NCBI GenBank assembly: GCA_017856455.1
Contig: JAFMEZ010000008.1
Span: 1 to 57,000 of the forward strand
Origin: Parafilimonas sp.
GTDB taxonomy: Bacteria; Bacteroidota; Bacteroidia; Chitinophagales; Chitinophagaceae
Direction of reading: 5' to 3'
DNA length: 57,000 nt
Shown: in pieces, positions 8,950 through 17,796 of the stretch
Numbering within the stretch: position 1 is the first letter of the stretch
How the letters are laid out: every line of letters begins with the position of its first letter
Program-made: the position numbers and the translations under genes
Notes under the pieces: generated by a model
Seen by the model: the letters and a program-made list of their open reading frames with translations, nothing else
The model's database searches: none
What the model was told of the DNA's origin: nothing

Positions 8950-9732
8950 ATGAATATTCTTGATACGATCATAGCAAAGAAAAAAGAAGAAGTGGCTTTG
9001 ACTCAACGTCATCTTACAATTGATGATTTGGCAAGAACAAATTATTATCAACGAAATTGTATTTCCATCAGTCATGCGTTGAATCTCCAAGGTGCATCAG
9101 GAATCATTGCAGAACATAAACGAAGGTCACCTTCAAAGGGTATCATCAATACCTCCGAAAATGCATTAAATATTGTACAATCGTATCAACAAGCTGGAGC
9201 ATCTGCCTTATCAATTTTGACAGATGAAACATTTTTTGGTGGTACAAATTATGATATAACAAGTGTCAGGGATCATATTGAGATTCCAATATTGCGGAAA
9301 GAATTTATAATTGATGAATTTCAAATCCATGAAGCAAAGTCAATCGGTGCTGATCTGATATTGTTGATCGCAGCATGTTTAACCAAAGAAGATGTTAGAA
9401 GATTTGCAACCCTTGCCAATCAGTTAGGAATGGAAGTTCTTTTAGAATTGCATGATGAGGATGAGTTTGATCATGTATGTGACGAGGTTCAATTGGTTGG
9501 CATTAACAATAGGAGCTTAAAAACATTTGAAGTAAATATTGATCGAAGTTTAAAGCTTGCATCAAGAATTCCTTCAAATAAAATTAAGGTTGCGGAGAGT
9601 GGAATAAGTCATCCATCTGATGTAAATCTTTTTCGAGAAAATGACTATAAAGGTTTTTTGATTGGTGAAAATTTTATGAAAACAGAAAATCCGGGTGAAT
9701 CACTCAGAACATTTATAAATGAATTGAAATGA
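8950..9732 (+). CDS. trpC: Indole-3-glycerol phosphate synthase
   Basis: A 260-residue TIM-barrel enzyme that decarboxylates and closes CdRP to indole-3-glycerol phosphate. The catalytic lysine strand reads AEHKRRSPSKG (a variant of the usual AEIKRASPSKG), then ILRKEFIIDEFQI, GINNRSLKTF and AESGISHPSD. It is monofunctional, not fused to TrpF. It begins 2 bases after trpD, and its TGA overlaps the trpF ATG in an ATGA junction, suggesting translational coupling. Confidence 0.96.
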   Translation: MNILDTIIAKKKEEVALTQRHLTIDDLARTNYYQRNCISISHALNLQGASGIIAEHKRRSPSKGIINTSENALNIVQSYQQAGASALSILTDETFFGGTNYDITSVRDHIEIPILRKEFIIDEFQIHEAKSIGADLILLIAACLTKEDVRRFATLANQLGMEVLLELHDEDEFDHVCDEVQLVGINNRSLKTFEVNIDRSLKLASRIPSNKIKVAESGISHPSDVNLFRENDYKGFLIGENFMKTENPGESLRTFINELK

Positions 9733-10373
9733 GTTTGAAGATAAAGGTTTGTGGAATGAGGAATTATGATCAGGTTCGAGCATTGAGCGAACTTGGAATT
9801 GATTTTGCTGGATTCATCTTCTATGATAAATCACCCCGTTACGTATTAAATGCCTTTTCAGATAATGAAATCCAGCAAATATCCAACATGAATATTTCCA
9901 GGGTTGGGGTATTTGTAAATGAGCCGTTGAAAAATTTAAAAATGAAAGTTTCGGAGTGGAAGTTGGATTATGTTCAGCTACATGGAAACGAATCACCTGC
10001 ATATTGTAAAGAGGTATCAATGTATTCCAATGTGATCAAAGCATTTAGAGTGGGTCCAGATGACGATCCACTTCAGCTTTCGCATCCTTTTGAAGGTATA
10101 GCTTACTGTCTTTTTGATACCAAGGCTGATCAACTTGGAGGGACTGGTAAGAAATTCAATTGGAATCAGTTGTTGCTACCTTTGCAACATTCTTTTTTTC
10201 TTAGTGGCGGAATTGATGAAAATGATGCAGCAGAGATTATAGCATTGAAAAAGAAATCAACTCAACTATTTGCTATTGATATCAACAGCAAATTTGAATT
10301 GAGTCCTGGTAATAAAAATATAAATAAAATATCTTCATTTGTTGATGATATAAAAAAATTAGAGCATGAATAA
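9729..10373 (+). CDS. trpF: Phosphoribosylanthranilate isomerase
   Basis: A 214-residue TIM-barrel enzyme performing the Amadori rearrangement of PRA to CdRP. The general base cysteine is in KVCGMRNYDQ and the general acid aspartate in DTKADQLGGTGKKFNW, both in standard positions; SGGIDENDA forms part of the phosphate site. It overlaps trpC by 4 bases and trpB by 8. HisA, which catalyses the same chemistry in histidine synthesis, is encoded 2.5 kb downstream, so this organism does not rely on a dual-function PriA. Confidence 0.95.
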   Translation: MSLKIKVCGMRNYDQVRALSELGIDFAGFIFYDKSPRYVLNAFSDNEIQQISNMNISRVGVFVNEPLKNLKMKVSEWKLDYVQLHGNESPAYCKEVSMYSNVIKAFRVGPDDDPLQLSHPFEGIAYCLFDTKADQLGGTGKKFNWNQLLLPLQHSFFLSGGIDENDAAEIIALKKKSTQLFAIDINSKFELSPGNKNINKISSFVDDIKKLEHE

Positions 10374-11559
10374 GACATTTACTACGCCAGATTTGCATGG
10401 TTATTATGGAGATTTTGGAGGGGCATTTATTCCTGAGATGTTGAATCAAAACGTTGATCAACTTCAGTCTACTTATCTGGAGATTTACAATGATCCGGTA
10501 TTTCAGAAAGAGTATCATGCTTTGTTGAAAGACTATGTTGGAAGACCAACGCCACTCTTTTACGCACAGCGCTTAAGCGAAAAATACGGTTCTGATATTT
10601 ATCTAAAACGAGAAGATTTATGTCACACTGGTGCTCATAAAATAAATAATACTGTCGGACAAATACTCTTGGCATTGCGATTGGGAAAACGTCGCATCAT
10701 TGCTGAAACTGGTGCTGGGCAACATGGCGTAGCAACAGCTACAGTTTGTGCGTTAAAGGGACTCGAATGTATTGTTTATATGGGGGAGAAAGATATTGAA
10801 CGTCAAGCACCCAATGTTGCAAGAATGAAAATGTTAGGAGCTAAAGTTATTCCCGCAACAAGTGGCAGTAAAACGCTAAAAGATGCTACCAATGAAGCCA
10901 TCAGGGATTGGATCAATAATCCAGTTGATACACATTATATCATTGGCTCAGTAGTTGGTCCCCATCCTTATCCTGATATGGTGGCAAAATTTCAATCTAT
11001 TATCAGTAAGGAAATGCGTTCTCAATTGAATGAAATTACTGGATCTGAACTTCCAAAAAGGGTCATTGCCTGTGTTGGTGGAGGAAGTAATGCAGCTGGG
11101 GCTTTTTATCATTTTTTAGATGAACCATCCGTAGAGATCGTTGCGGTTGAAGCAGCTGGACATGGAGTGCAAAGTGGACAGAGTGCGGCAACAACACAAT
11201 TGGGTGTACCAGGAATTTTGCATGGCAGCAAAAGTATAGTCATGCAAACTGAAGATGGACAGGTTGTGGAACCACATAGTATTTCAGCAGGACTCGATTA
11301 TCCGGGAATAGGACCAATGCATGCAAATTTATTTTCTAGCGGTAGAGGAAAATTTCTTTCTGCTACTGACGAGGAAGCATTAAAATCAGCATTTGAAGTT
11401 GCAAAACTAGAGGGGATTATATCAGCACTAGAAACAGCACATGCATTTGCAGTACTGGGTGATTTAGCGCTAAAGCCCAAAGAAATTTCTGTGATATGTT
11501 TAAGTGGAAGGGGTGATAAAGATCTAGCTACTTATATGAATGCAATGAATGAACAATAA
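10366..11559 (+). CDS. trpB: Tryptophan synthase beta chain
   Basis: A 397-residue PLP enzyme that condenses indole with serine. The PLP-binding lysine is K92 in the EDLCHTGAHKINN motif, and the phosphate of PLP is held by GGGSNAAGAF. The whole chain aligns by eye with the standard TrpB1 form that pairs with TrpA, including LKREDL and EPHSISAGLDYPG. The start overlaps the end of trpF by 8 bases and the stop shares one base with the trpA start (TAATG), so expression of F, B and A should be tightly linked. Confidence 0.97.
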   Translation: MNKTFTTPDLHGYYGDFGGAFIPEMLNQNVDQLQSTYLEIYNDPVFQKEYHALLKDYVGRPTPLFYAQRLSEKYGSDIYLKREDLCHTGAHKINNTVGQILLALRLGKRRIIAETGAGQHGVATATVCALKGLECIVYMGEKDIERQAPNVARMKMLGAKVIPATSGSKTLKDATNEAIRDWINNPVDTHYIIGSVVGPHPYPDMVAKFQSIISKEMRSQLNEITGSELPKRVIACVGGGSNAAGAFYHFLDEPSVEIVAVEAAGHGVQSGQSAATTQLGVPGILHGSKSIVMQTEDGQVVEPHSISAGLDYPGIGPMHANLFSSGRGKFLSATDEEALKSAFEVAKLEGIISALETAHAFAVLGDLALKPKEISVICLSGRGDKDLATYMNAMNEQ

Positions 11560-12341
11560 TGAATGGTAAAATGGGAAGACTAAAAAACTTATTTGAACAT
11601 AAGAAATCAGGGGTACTCAATGTTTATTTCACTGCTGGTTATCCATCTCTTGATAGCACTGTTGAAATCATGAAAACCTTACAGGATGAAGGAGTAGACA
11701 TCATTGAATTAGGAATGCCATATAGTGATCCACTTGCAGATGGTCCGGTAATTCAGGAAAGCAGCGCTGTGGCTTTAAGAAATGGCATGACCATATCAAT
11801 ACTATTTAAACAGTTGAAAAATTTTAGAAAAGATCTGAATATCCCAGTAATATTAATGGGTTATATGAATCCTGTATTGCAATATGGATTTGAAAAATTC
11901 TGTAAGGATGCTGCTGAAGTTGGAGTAGACGGATTGATTTTACCAGATCTGCCTCCCTATGAATATGAAACACAATATGGAGCCATTTTGAAGCGGTATG
12001 GACTAGATTTTATATTCCTGGTTACACCAGAAACTTCTGCTGAAAGGGTAAAAAAGCTGGATGAATTAAGCAGTGGGTTTTTATATGCTGTCTCTTCTTC
12101 TTCAACAACTGGAAATGAAAAAAATATGAGCAGTGTAAATGATTACATTGAGCGGCTGAATACATATCAACTAAAGAATCCAATTCTGGTCGGTTTTGGA
12201 ATTAAGGATAAAACATCTTTTGATGCTTTGAAACCTTATGCAAATGGTGGAATTATTGGCTCAGCATTTATCAAAGCATTGGGCACAGGCAGTGAATATA
12301 TAAAATCAGCTAAAACTTTTGTGGCTTCTATTCTCAAATAA
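11559..12341 (+). CDS. trpA: Tryptophan synthase alpha chain
   Basis: A 260-residue TIM-barrel subunit cleaving indole-3-glycerol phosphate to indole, which is channelled to TrpB. The catalytic pair is E50 in IELGMPYSDPLADGP and D61 in the same motif, equivalent to E49 and D60 of the enterobacterial enzyme. The phosphate-binding GFGIKDK and GSAFIKAL segments follow. A second ATG at residue 5 is possible. It is the last trp gene; hisH begins 2 bases later, so the operon continues into histidine genes without a break. Confidence 0.96.
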   Translation: MNGKMGRLKNLFEHKKSGVLNVYFTAGYPSLDSTVEIMKTLQDEGVDIIELGMPYSDPLADGPVIQESSAVALRNGMTISILFKQLKNFRKDLNIPVILMGYMNPVLQYGFEKFCKDAAEVGVDGLILPDLPPYEYETQYGAILKRYGLDFIFLVTPETSAERVKKLDELSSGFLYAVSSSSTTGNEKNMSSVNDYIERLNTYQLKNPILVGFGIKDKTSFDALKPYANGGIIGSAFIKALGTGSEYIKSAKTFVASILK

Positions 12342-12343
12342 AA

Positions 12344-12934
12344 ATGAATATAGTAATTGTCAAATACAATGCAGGTAATGTCAAGTCAGTTGAAATTGCA
12401 CTTGAAAGATTAGGGGCATCTTCATTACTTACTGATGACCCAGAAAAAATTCTTTCTGCTGATAAAATTATTTTTCCAGGAGTAGGAGAGGCCAGCAGCG
12501 CGATGAATTATTTGAAGCAACGAAACCTGGATGCAACAATACTCGCTGCAAAGCAACCACTGTTGGGGATTTGTCTTGGTATGCAATTGATGTGTTTGCA
12601 TTCAGAGGAGAACAATACACAATGTTTGGGTGTGTTTAATGAGCATGTATTGAAGTTTGATGCAGCTCAGCTTCATTTAAAAACACCACAAATCGGATGG
12701 AATAATATTTATGGGCTGAGTACACCATTGTTTAAAGGTGTTGATGAAAATAGCTATTGCTATTTTGTGCATGGATATTATGCAAGTTCCGGTGAACAAA
12801 CCATTGCAACGACGAAGTATGGAATTGAATATAGTGCTGCGCTTCATCAAAATAATTTTTACGGCGTGCAATTTCATCCAGAAAAAAGTGCTGATATAGG
12901 GAGCAAGATTATTCAAAATTTTATAGACTTATAG
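12344..12934 (+). CDS. hisH: Imidazole glycerol phosphate synthase subunit HisH
   Basis: A 196-residue glutamine amidotransferase that supplies ammonia to HisF. The triad is C77 in GICLGMQLM plus H178 and E180 in VQFHPEKS. The N-terminus (VIVKYNAGNVKSVEIAL) and FPGVGEA are HisH signatures that separate it from TrpG. It starts 2 bases after trpA and ends 1 base before hisA. The early histidine genes hisG, hisD, hisC and hisB are not nearby, so the pathway is split between loci. Confidence 0.96.
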   Translation: MNIVIVKYNAGNVKSVEIALERLGASSLLTDDPEKILSADKIIFPGVGEASSAMNYLKQRNLDATILAAKQPLLGICLGMQLMCLHSEENNTQCLGVFNEHVLKFDAAQLHLKTPQIGWNNIYGLSTPLFKGVDENSYCYFVHGYYASSGEQTIATTKYGIEYSAALHQNNFYGVQFHPEKSADIGSKIIQNFIDL

Positions 12935-12935
12935 T

Positions 12936-13664
12936 ATGGAGATAATTCCTGCAATTGATATCATCGACGGTAAATGTGTTAGGCTAACGGAAGGCGATTA
13001 TCAGAAAAGAACAGCATATCATTCTACACCTCTCGAAATGGCAAAAATTTATGCTGATCATGGAATAAAGCGTTTGCACGTTGTTGATTTGGACGGTGCC
13101 AAAGCTGGAACAGTTATCAATTGGAAAACGATAGAGGAAATTGCATCTAATACTGATTTGGTGATTGATTTTGGCGGGGGTGTAAAATCGCGCGATGATG
13201 TTTTTAGAATCAAATCCCTTGGAATAGCCTATGTAACCATAGGCAGTATGGCTGTTAAAGCACCAAATGTTTTTGAGGAATGGTTAATTGAATTTGGTCC
13301 AGATAACTTTATGTTAGGTGCTGATGCAAAAGACGGTAAAATAATGATCAGTGGCTGGTTAGAAAGCTCATCCATCGATTTGATGACATTTATTGAAGGA
13401 TACATGAAGAAGGGAATTAGAAATATATTCTGTACTGACATATCAAAAGATGGAAAGCTAGAAGGACCTGCTTTGGATTTGTATAAAGTTTTGAAGGAAA
13501 AATTTTCTGAGCTACATATTATTGCCAGCGGAGGTGTTTCTTCTATTGATGATATCTATAAGTTAAATGAAATTCGCTGTGATGGTGTGATCATAGGAAA
13601 AGCGATTTATGAAAATCGAATCACACTTGATCAGTTAAGGAAATTTATGATTGAAATGAATTAA
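12936..13664 (+). CDS. hisA: ProFAR isomerase HisA
   Basis: A 242-residue (beta-alpha)8 isomerase that converts ProFAR to PRFAR. D8 in [14 protein letters not shown] acts as base and the aspartate in [14 protein letters not shown] as acid; the two phosphate sites are DFGGGVKS and ASGGVSS. The duplicated half-barrel pattern shared with HisF is visible. It lies between hisH and hisF with 1-base gaps. Since trpF is present in the same run, specialisation for histidine synthesis is likely. Confidence 0.96.
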   Translation: MEIIPAIDIIDGKCVRLTEGDYQKRTAYHSTPLEMAKIYADHGIKRLHVVDLDGAKAGTVINWKTIEEIASNTDLVIDFGGGVKSRDDVFRIKSLGIAYVTIGSMAVKAPNVFEEWLIEFGPDNFMLGADAKDGKIMISGWLESSSIDLMTFIEGYMKKGIRNIFCTDISKDGKLEGPALDLYKVLKEKFSELHIIASGGVSSIDDIYKLNEIRCDGVIIGKAIYENRITLDQLRKFMIEMN

Positions 13665-13665
13665 G

Positions 13666-14418
13666 ATGCTTACAAAACGAATTATACCCTGTTTGGATAT
13701 TAAAGATGGCAGGACTGTTAAAGGGACAAATTTTATCAATTTAAGAGATGCAGGTGATCCTGTAGAGTTGGCTGAAATCTATACAAAACAGGGAGCTGAT
13801 GAATTGGTTTTTTTGGATATCACTGCAACAAATGAAAAAAGAAAAACGCTTGCTTCACTTGTAAATCGGATTGCCCATAAAATCAATATTCCATTTACTG
13901 TAGGTGGAGGTATAGGTTCAGTTGAGGATGTTAGGACATTATTGGACGCAGGGGCTGATAAAATTTCAGTCAATACAGCCGCTTTTAAACGGCCTGATTT
14001 GATCAATGAACTTTCAGCATCATTTGGAAGTCAATGTGTGGTTCTTGCTATTGACACAAAAAAACATGAAGACGGCGATTGGTATGTTTATCTTAATGGA
14101 GGAAGGGTTTCAACTGATGTAAAATGTATTGACTGGGCAGTTGAAGGTGTTAAAAGGGGTGCAGGAGAGATTTTATTGACCTCAATGGATCATGATGGGT
14201 CAAAATCTGGTTTTGCAATTGATATAACAAATCAGGTTTCATCTATGGTTAATGTGCCTGTTATAGCTTCAGGTGGGGGTGGAATTCCAGAGCATTTTTA
14301 TGAAGTTTTGAGCCAAAAAGCAGATGCGGCTCTTGCTGCCAGCATATTTCATTTTAAAGAGATCTCGATACCAGATCTTAAAGCATTCTTAAGAAACAGG
14401 CAAATCCCTGTAAGATGA
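13666..14418 (+). CDS. hisF: Imidazole glycerol phosphate synthase subunit HisF
   Basis: A 250-residue cyclase barrel that, with HisH, turns PRFAR and ammonia into IGP and AICAR. The catalytic aspartates are D11 in [10 protein letters not shown] and the one in [12 protein letters not shown]; phosphate loops are VGGGIGS and [10 protein letters not shown]. Length and motif order are standard. It begins 1 base after hisA, and hisIE follows after 24 bases. Confidence 0.97.
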   Translation: MLTKRIIPCLDIKDGRTVKGTNFINLRDAGDPVELAEIYTKQGADELVFLDITATNEKRKTLASLVNRIAHKINIPFTVGGGIGSVEDVRTLLDAGADKISVNTAAFKRPDLINELSASFGSQCVVLAIDTKKHEDGDWYVYLNGGRVSTDVKCIDWAVEGVKRGAGEILLTSMDHDGSKSGFAIDITNQVSSMVNVPVIASGGGGIPEHFYEVLSQKADAALAASIFHFKEISIPDLKAFLRNRQIPVR

Positions 14419-14442
14419 AAACCATTCAGTAATTTTACCATC

Positions 14443-15045
14443 ATGTCGGCAGAGATAGAATTTTCAAAATATAATGACGGATTAGTACCTGCAATCATCC
14501 AGGATCTAGATACTGCTAAAGTATTGATGATGGGATTTATGAATAAGCAGGCTTTTGATCAAACCATGGCTACTGAGAAAATTACTTTTTTCAGCAGATC
14601 AAAAAATAGAATTTGGGTAAAAGGAGAGGAAAGTGGAAACTTTTTAAACTTGAAGTCATTTGCTGTCGATTGTGATAATGATACATTGCTATTCAAGGTA
14701 AAACCTGATGGACCAACTTGCCATACTGGTGCTGATACCTGTTGGGGTGAAATAAATCACTCTTATGATTTTCTTTCACATCTAGAAACTATTATTGAAC
14801 TCAGAAAGCATTCGCAAGACAAGTCGTCTTATGTAAATTCTCTTTTTGAAAAAGGGATCAATAAAATCGCACAGAAAGTGGGAGAGGAAGCAGTTGAATT
14901 AGTCATAGAGGCAAAAGATGAAAACAGTGAATTATTTCTTAATGAAGCAGCTGATCTCCTTTTCCATTATTTAATATTGTTAAACGCTAAAGGATATGCT
15001 TTACAGGATGTAAAGCATATCTTACAACAACGTCATAAGAAATGA
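14443..15045 (+). CDS. hisI: Bifunctional phosphoribosyl-AMP cyclohydrolase / phosphoribosyl-ATP pyrophosphatase
   Basis: A 200-residue HisIE fusion for steps 2 and 3 of histidine synthesis. Residues about 1-105 are the cyclohydrolase, with FFSRSKNRIWVKGE and the metal-binding segment GPTCHTGADTCWG. Residues about 120-200 are the all-alpha pyrophosphatase, with KIAQKVGEEAVELVIEA and LNEAADLLFHYLILL. Its TGA overlaps the ATG of the following thioredoxin-like gene by 4 bases. It is the last histidine gene in the run. Confidence 0.96.
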   Translation: MSAEIEFSKYNDGLVPAIIQDLDTAKVLMMGFMNKQAFDQTMATEKITFFSRSKNRIWVKGEESGNFLNLKSFAVDCDNDTLLFKVKPDGPTCHTGADTCWGEINHSYDFLSHLETIIELRKHSQDKSSYVNSLFEKGINKIAQKVGEEAVELVIEAKDENSELFLNEAADLLFHYLILLNAKGYALQDVKHILQQRHKK

Positions 15046-16115
15046 AAAAATTATTATTTGGATTATTCTTTTTGCCTGCATTGGTCATTGCGCAGTCTGG
15101 TAATTTCAGAATCAAGGGCACACTCAAAGGAATGCCAGACAAGACTGAAATCATACTTCAGAATGAAGAGCTTAATCCTGAACCAATTGGAACTGCAAAT
15201 TCAACAGGAGAATCATTTGAGTTAAAAGGGGAGATCAAGGAACCTGGACTGTATAAGCTTTCAGCTAAAGGTTCACAGCAGCCACTTTTTATTTTTCTCG
15301 ATCCTTCTGATATAACAATTGAAGGTGATTTTAAATCAATTCAAACTTCAAAGATTTCAGGTTCTCAAACAACATTTGATTTTTTTCAGTTCAACAGTAG
15401 TTTTTCTCCAATGATTCAGAAGCTGAGTTCAATTGCTCAGCAGATTAATCAAGGTACGAAAGATGAGTCGGTACGTAAAAACTATGACCAATTGGTAGCT
15501 GATGCAAATAAATATGCTGATGAGTTTATTAAATCTCATAGCAATTCTCCAGTATCTCCATTTGTTGTATTGGTGATGATGCAGTTGAGTGAGGATCCAA
15601 TGGTCATGGAAAATCGCTTGGCTATGATTTCAGCTCAAGCCAAAGAAAATTATTATGGTAAAATGGCAGCAAAATTAGCTGCTGATGCAAAATTTGGTGC
15701 TGTAGGCACTATTGCGCCTGATTTTACCCAAAAAGATGTTAGCGGTAAAGATGTCAAATTATCCTCCTTCAAGGGTAAATATGTGTTGTTGGATTTTTGG
15801 GCAAGTTGGTGTGGACCATGCAGACAAGAAAATCCAAATGTTGTCAATGCATTCAATAATTATAAGGACAAGAACTTCACCGTATTGGGTGTTTCGCTTG
15901 ATAGGGCAAGGGATCCATGGTTAAAAGCAATACAAGACGATAAGTTGAATTGGACTCAACTAAGTGACTTAAAGTTTTGGAATAATGAAGTAGCTGTTCA
16001 ATATAAGATCCAAAGTATTCCCCAAAATTATCTCATTGATCCAGATGGTAAAATCATTGGTAAAAATTTGAGGGGAGAACAGCTTAAAATGAAACTGGAA
16101 GCTATCTTCAAATAA
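15042..16115 (+). CDS. Periplasmic thioredoxin-like (TlpA-type) protein with N-terminal DUF4369-like domain
   Basis: A 357-residue protein with a signal peptide (MKKLLFGLFFLPALVIAQ). Residues about 20-110 look like the beta-rich DUF4369 domain common in Bacteroidota. A helical linker precedes a thioredoxin-fold domain from about residue 222, with active-site WCGPC (C257, C260) and a cis-proline in SIPQNYLID. It should act as a membrane-attached or periplasmic thiol-disulfide reductase; the substrate is unknown. The ATG overlaps the hisIE stop, so it is physically tied to the amino-acid operon with no obvious functional reason. It ends directly against yraN on the other strand. Confidence 0.9.
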   Translation: MKKLLFGLFFLPALVIAQSGNFRIKGTLKGMPDKTEIILQNEELNPEPIGTANSTGESFELKGEIKEPGLYKLSAKGSQQPLFIFLDPSDITIEGDFKSIQTSKISGSQTTFDFFQFNSSFSPMIQKLSSIAQQINQGTKDESVRKNYDQLVADANKYADEFIKSHSNSPVSPFVVLVMMQLSEDPMVMENRLAMISAQAKENYYGKMAAKLAADAKFGAVGTIAPDFTQKDVSGKDVKLSSFKGKYVLLDFWASWCGPCRQENPNVVNAFNNYKDKNFTVLGVSLDRARDPWLKAIQDDKLNWTQLSDLKFWNNEVAVQYKIQSIPQNYLIDPDGKIIGKNLRGEQLKMKLEAIFK

Positions 16116-16472
16116 TTAGAGATATACATCCTCTAACAGAAAAAAAGTTGGTTTTTCATTTTCATCAAGGGTGATCGCCAGAATGTCAAATTGAATCCAT
16201 CTGAAACCTCTATTGAATCTGATGTAAGCTGTTCCAGCTGAGATGAAATGCCACAATTTATTTTTGTCAACCAACTGCTCTGGATATCCAAAGTTGTTGC
16301 TTCTTCTTGTTTTGACTTCAAAAAAATGGAGCCTATTGTTTTTTGATGCGATTAAATCAATTTCCCATTTCCCATACCTCCAGTTGCGTTCTTTGATGTG
16401 GTAATCATGTTGAATTGCCCAATCCACCGCAAATTGTTCACCTAATTTACCTGTATCATTATGTCTTGCCAT
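16116..16472 (-). CDS. YraN family (UPF0102) nuclease-like protein
   Basis: A 118-residue small protein of the YraN/UPF0102 family, which has a restriction-endonuclease-like fold of uncertain role. The nuclease-type residues are visible: WEIDLIA, then FFEVKTRR (the D...ExK pattern), with GEQFAVDWA near the N-terminus. The length is typical. It converges with the thioredoxin-like gene with no spacer, and diverges from manA across a 57-base region that carries a perfect 13-bp inverted repeat. Confidence 0.9.
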   Translation of the reverse strand: MARHNDTGKLGEQFAVDWAIQHDYHIKERNWRYGKWEIDLIASKNNRLHFFEVKTRRSNNFGYPEQLVDKNKLWHFISAGTAYIRFNRGFRWIQFDILAITLDENEKPTFFLLEDVYL

Positions 16473-16477
16473 ATTGA

Positions 16478-16514
16478 GTTCATGTTTTATCTTCGAAACT
16501 CATAAAACATGAAC
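16478..16514. repeat. Perfect 13-bp inverted repeat between yraN and manA
   Basis: Arms GTTCATGTTTTAT (16478-16490) and ATAAAACATGAAC (16502-16514) with an 11-base spacer. It fills most of the divergent intergenic region and ends 3 bases before the manA -7 element, so it could be an operator or an RNA hairpin. Confidence 0.85.
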
Positions 16515-16517
16515 ATT

Positions 16518-16525
16518 TAGATTTG
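16518..16525 (+). promoter_or_regulatory. Putative -7 element TAGATTTG for manA
   Basis: Perfect TAnnTTTG match whose last base is 4 bases before the manA ATG. If used, the transcript would begin at or near the start codon, making manA leaderless or nearly so. No clear -33 TTG was found. Confidence 0.5.
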
Positions 16526-16529
16526 ATGT

Positions 16530-17708
16530 ATGTATCGACTAAAAGGTAGAATTCAACCATATGCCTGGGGTGGAAATAAATTTATTCCTGATCTTTTTCA
16601 CCTTAAGATTGAAAACGCTGCAACAACAGCTGAATACTGGTTAGGGGCACATCCTGGAGGAATTACAGAAGTGGAAATATCAGAGGGTAAGTGGACCTCC
16701 CTTGCTGGTGAGATTGATGCCGAAAAAGAATTTTGGTTAGGTAAAAATATCGCTCAAAAATTTGGACGATTGCCCTTTCTTTTAAAAGTATTGGATGTAA
16801 AGGATATGTTATCTATTCAAGTACATCCTACTAAAAAGGCAGCTGAAGAGGGATTTAAAGCTGAAAATGAAAAAGGTATTCCTTTAAATGCTCCAAATCG
16901 CAACTATAAAGACGATAACCACAAACCTGAAGTGATGATTGCCTTGAGTGAGTTTTGGTTGCTTCATGGGTTTGCAGAAAATATTGATGAGCGTTTAAAT
17001 CAATACAGTTTCTTGTCACCATTTAAAAAAAATTATCAATCTGGTGGTATCAAAGAACTTTATAAAACCTTAATGGAATTGAGTCAAGTTGAAGTAGATG
17101 CATTGCTTGCGCCACTAGCTGATTCAATTCTTCCAAAATACAAACAAGGACTTTTGAAAAAATCTTCTCCAGATTTTTGGGCAGCCAGGGCATTTGAAAA
17201 CCTTTCAAAAGATGGATATGACAAGGGCATATTTTCAATATACTTATTCAATATTTTAAGACTTGAGCCAGGAGAAGGCATTTTTCAAGGGGCGGGAATG
17301 CCCCATGCATATTTAGAAGGGCAAAATATTGAGCTGATGTCAAATTCTGATAATGTACTCAGGGCTGGACTGACACCAAAGTATATTGACATTCCTGAAT
17401 TATTGAAAAACACTTTGTTCAATTTTACGAAGCCTAATGTAATAAGGGCTCAACAAACAAGACAGCAGCATTTTGAATGCCCCGTTCCAGATTTCAACAT
17501 TACCACTTACAAACTAGCAGCTGGTGAGCAGCAATCTATTTTATTTCATAATCCGGCCATCTTATTGCTGATTAAAGGAAATATGATGGTTAGTGATGGT
17601 TCGATTAAAAAAGTAAGTGCTGCAGTGGCTTTCTATTGTATTCCAGGCGAAAAAATCACTATTGATGCTGAGTCTGATCTATATTTTATAGTTGCATCGG
17701 CCGATTAA
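16530..17708 (+). CDS. manA: Mannose-6-phosphate isomerase, class I
   Basis: A 392-residue cupin-type isomerase interconverting fructose-6-phosphate and mannose-6-phosphate, the entry to GDP-mannose and glycan synthesis or the route for mannose use. The zinc ligands are visible: Q97 and H99 in SIQVHPTK, E134 in NHKPEVMIAL, and H259 in GAGMPHAYLEG. The N-terminus (YRLKGRIQPYAWGG) is characteristic. It diverges from yraN. No operon partner is seen; the next gene has its own promoter. Confidence 0.95.
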   Translation: MYRLKGRIQPYAWGGNKFIPDLFHLKIENAATTAEYWLGAHPGGITEVEISEGKWTSLAGEIDAEKEFWLGKNIAQKFGRLPFLLKVLDVKDMLSIQVHPTKKAAEEGFKAENEKGIPLNAPNRNYKDDNHKPEVMIALSEFWLLHGFAENIDERLNQYSFLSPFKKNYQSGGIKELYKTLMELSQVEVDALLAPLADSILPKYKQGLLKKSSPDFWAARAFENLSKDGYDKGIFSIYLFNILRLEPGEGIFQGAGMPHAYLEGQNIELMSNSDNVLRAGLTPKYIDIPELLKNTLFNFTKPNVIRAQQTRQQHFECPVPDFNITTYKLAAGEQQSILFHNPAILLLIKGNMMVSDGSIKKVSAAVAFYCIPGEKITIDAESDLYFIVASAD

Positions 17709-17752
17709 TTTTGCCTATTCACACAATGAGGAAAACTGAAATCAGCTTATTA

Positions 17753-17782
17753 TTGCCTGCCTGCAATAAATGATTATTTTTG
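17753..17782 (+). promoter_or_regulatory. Promoter of the DUF6580 gene
   Basis: TTG (17753-17755), 19-base spacer, TATTTTTG (17775-17782): both elements match the Bacteroidota consensus. The predicted transcript start is about 8 bases before the ATG at 17797. Confidence 0.65.
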
Positions 17783-17796
17783 TTTAAATAGGTTGT

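Noticed and set aside
17709-17796. Riboswitch upstream of the DUF6580 membrane gene
   Set aside because: The gap is only 88 bases, the promoter occupies its end, and no conserved riboswitch core was recognised.
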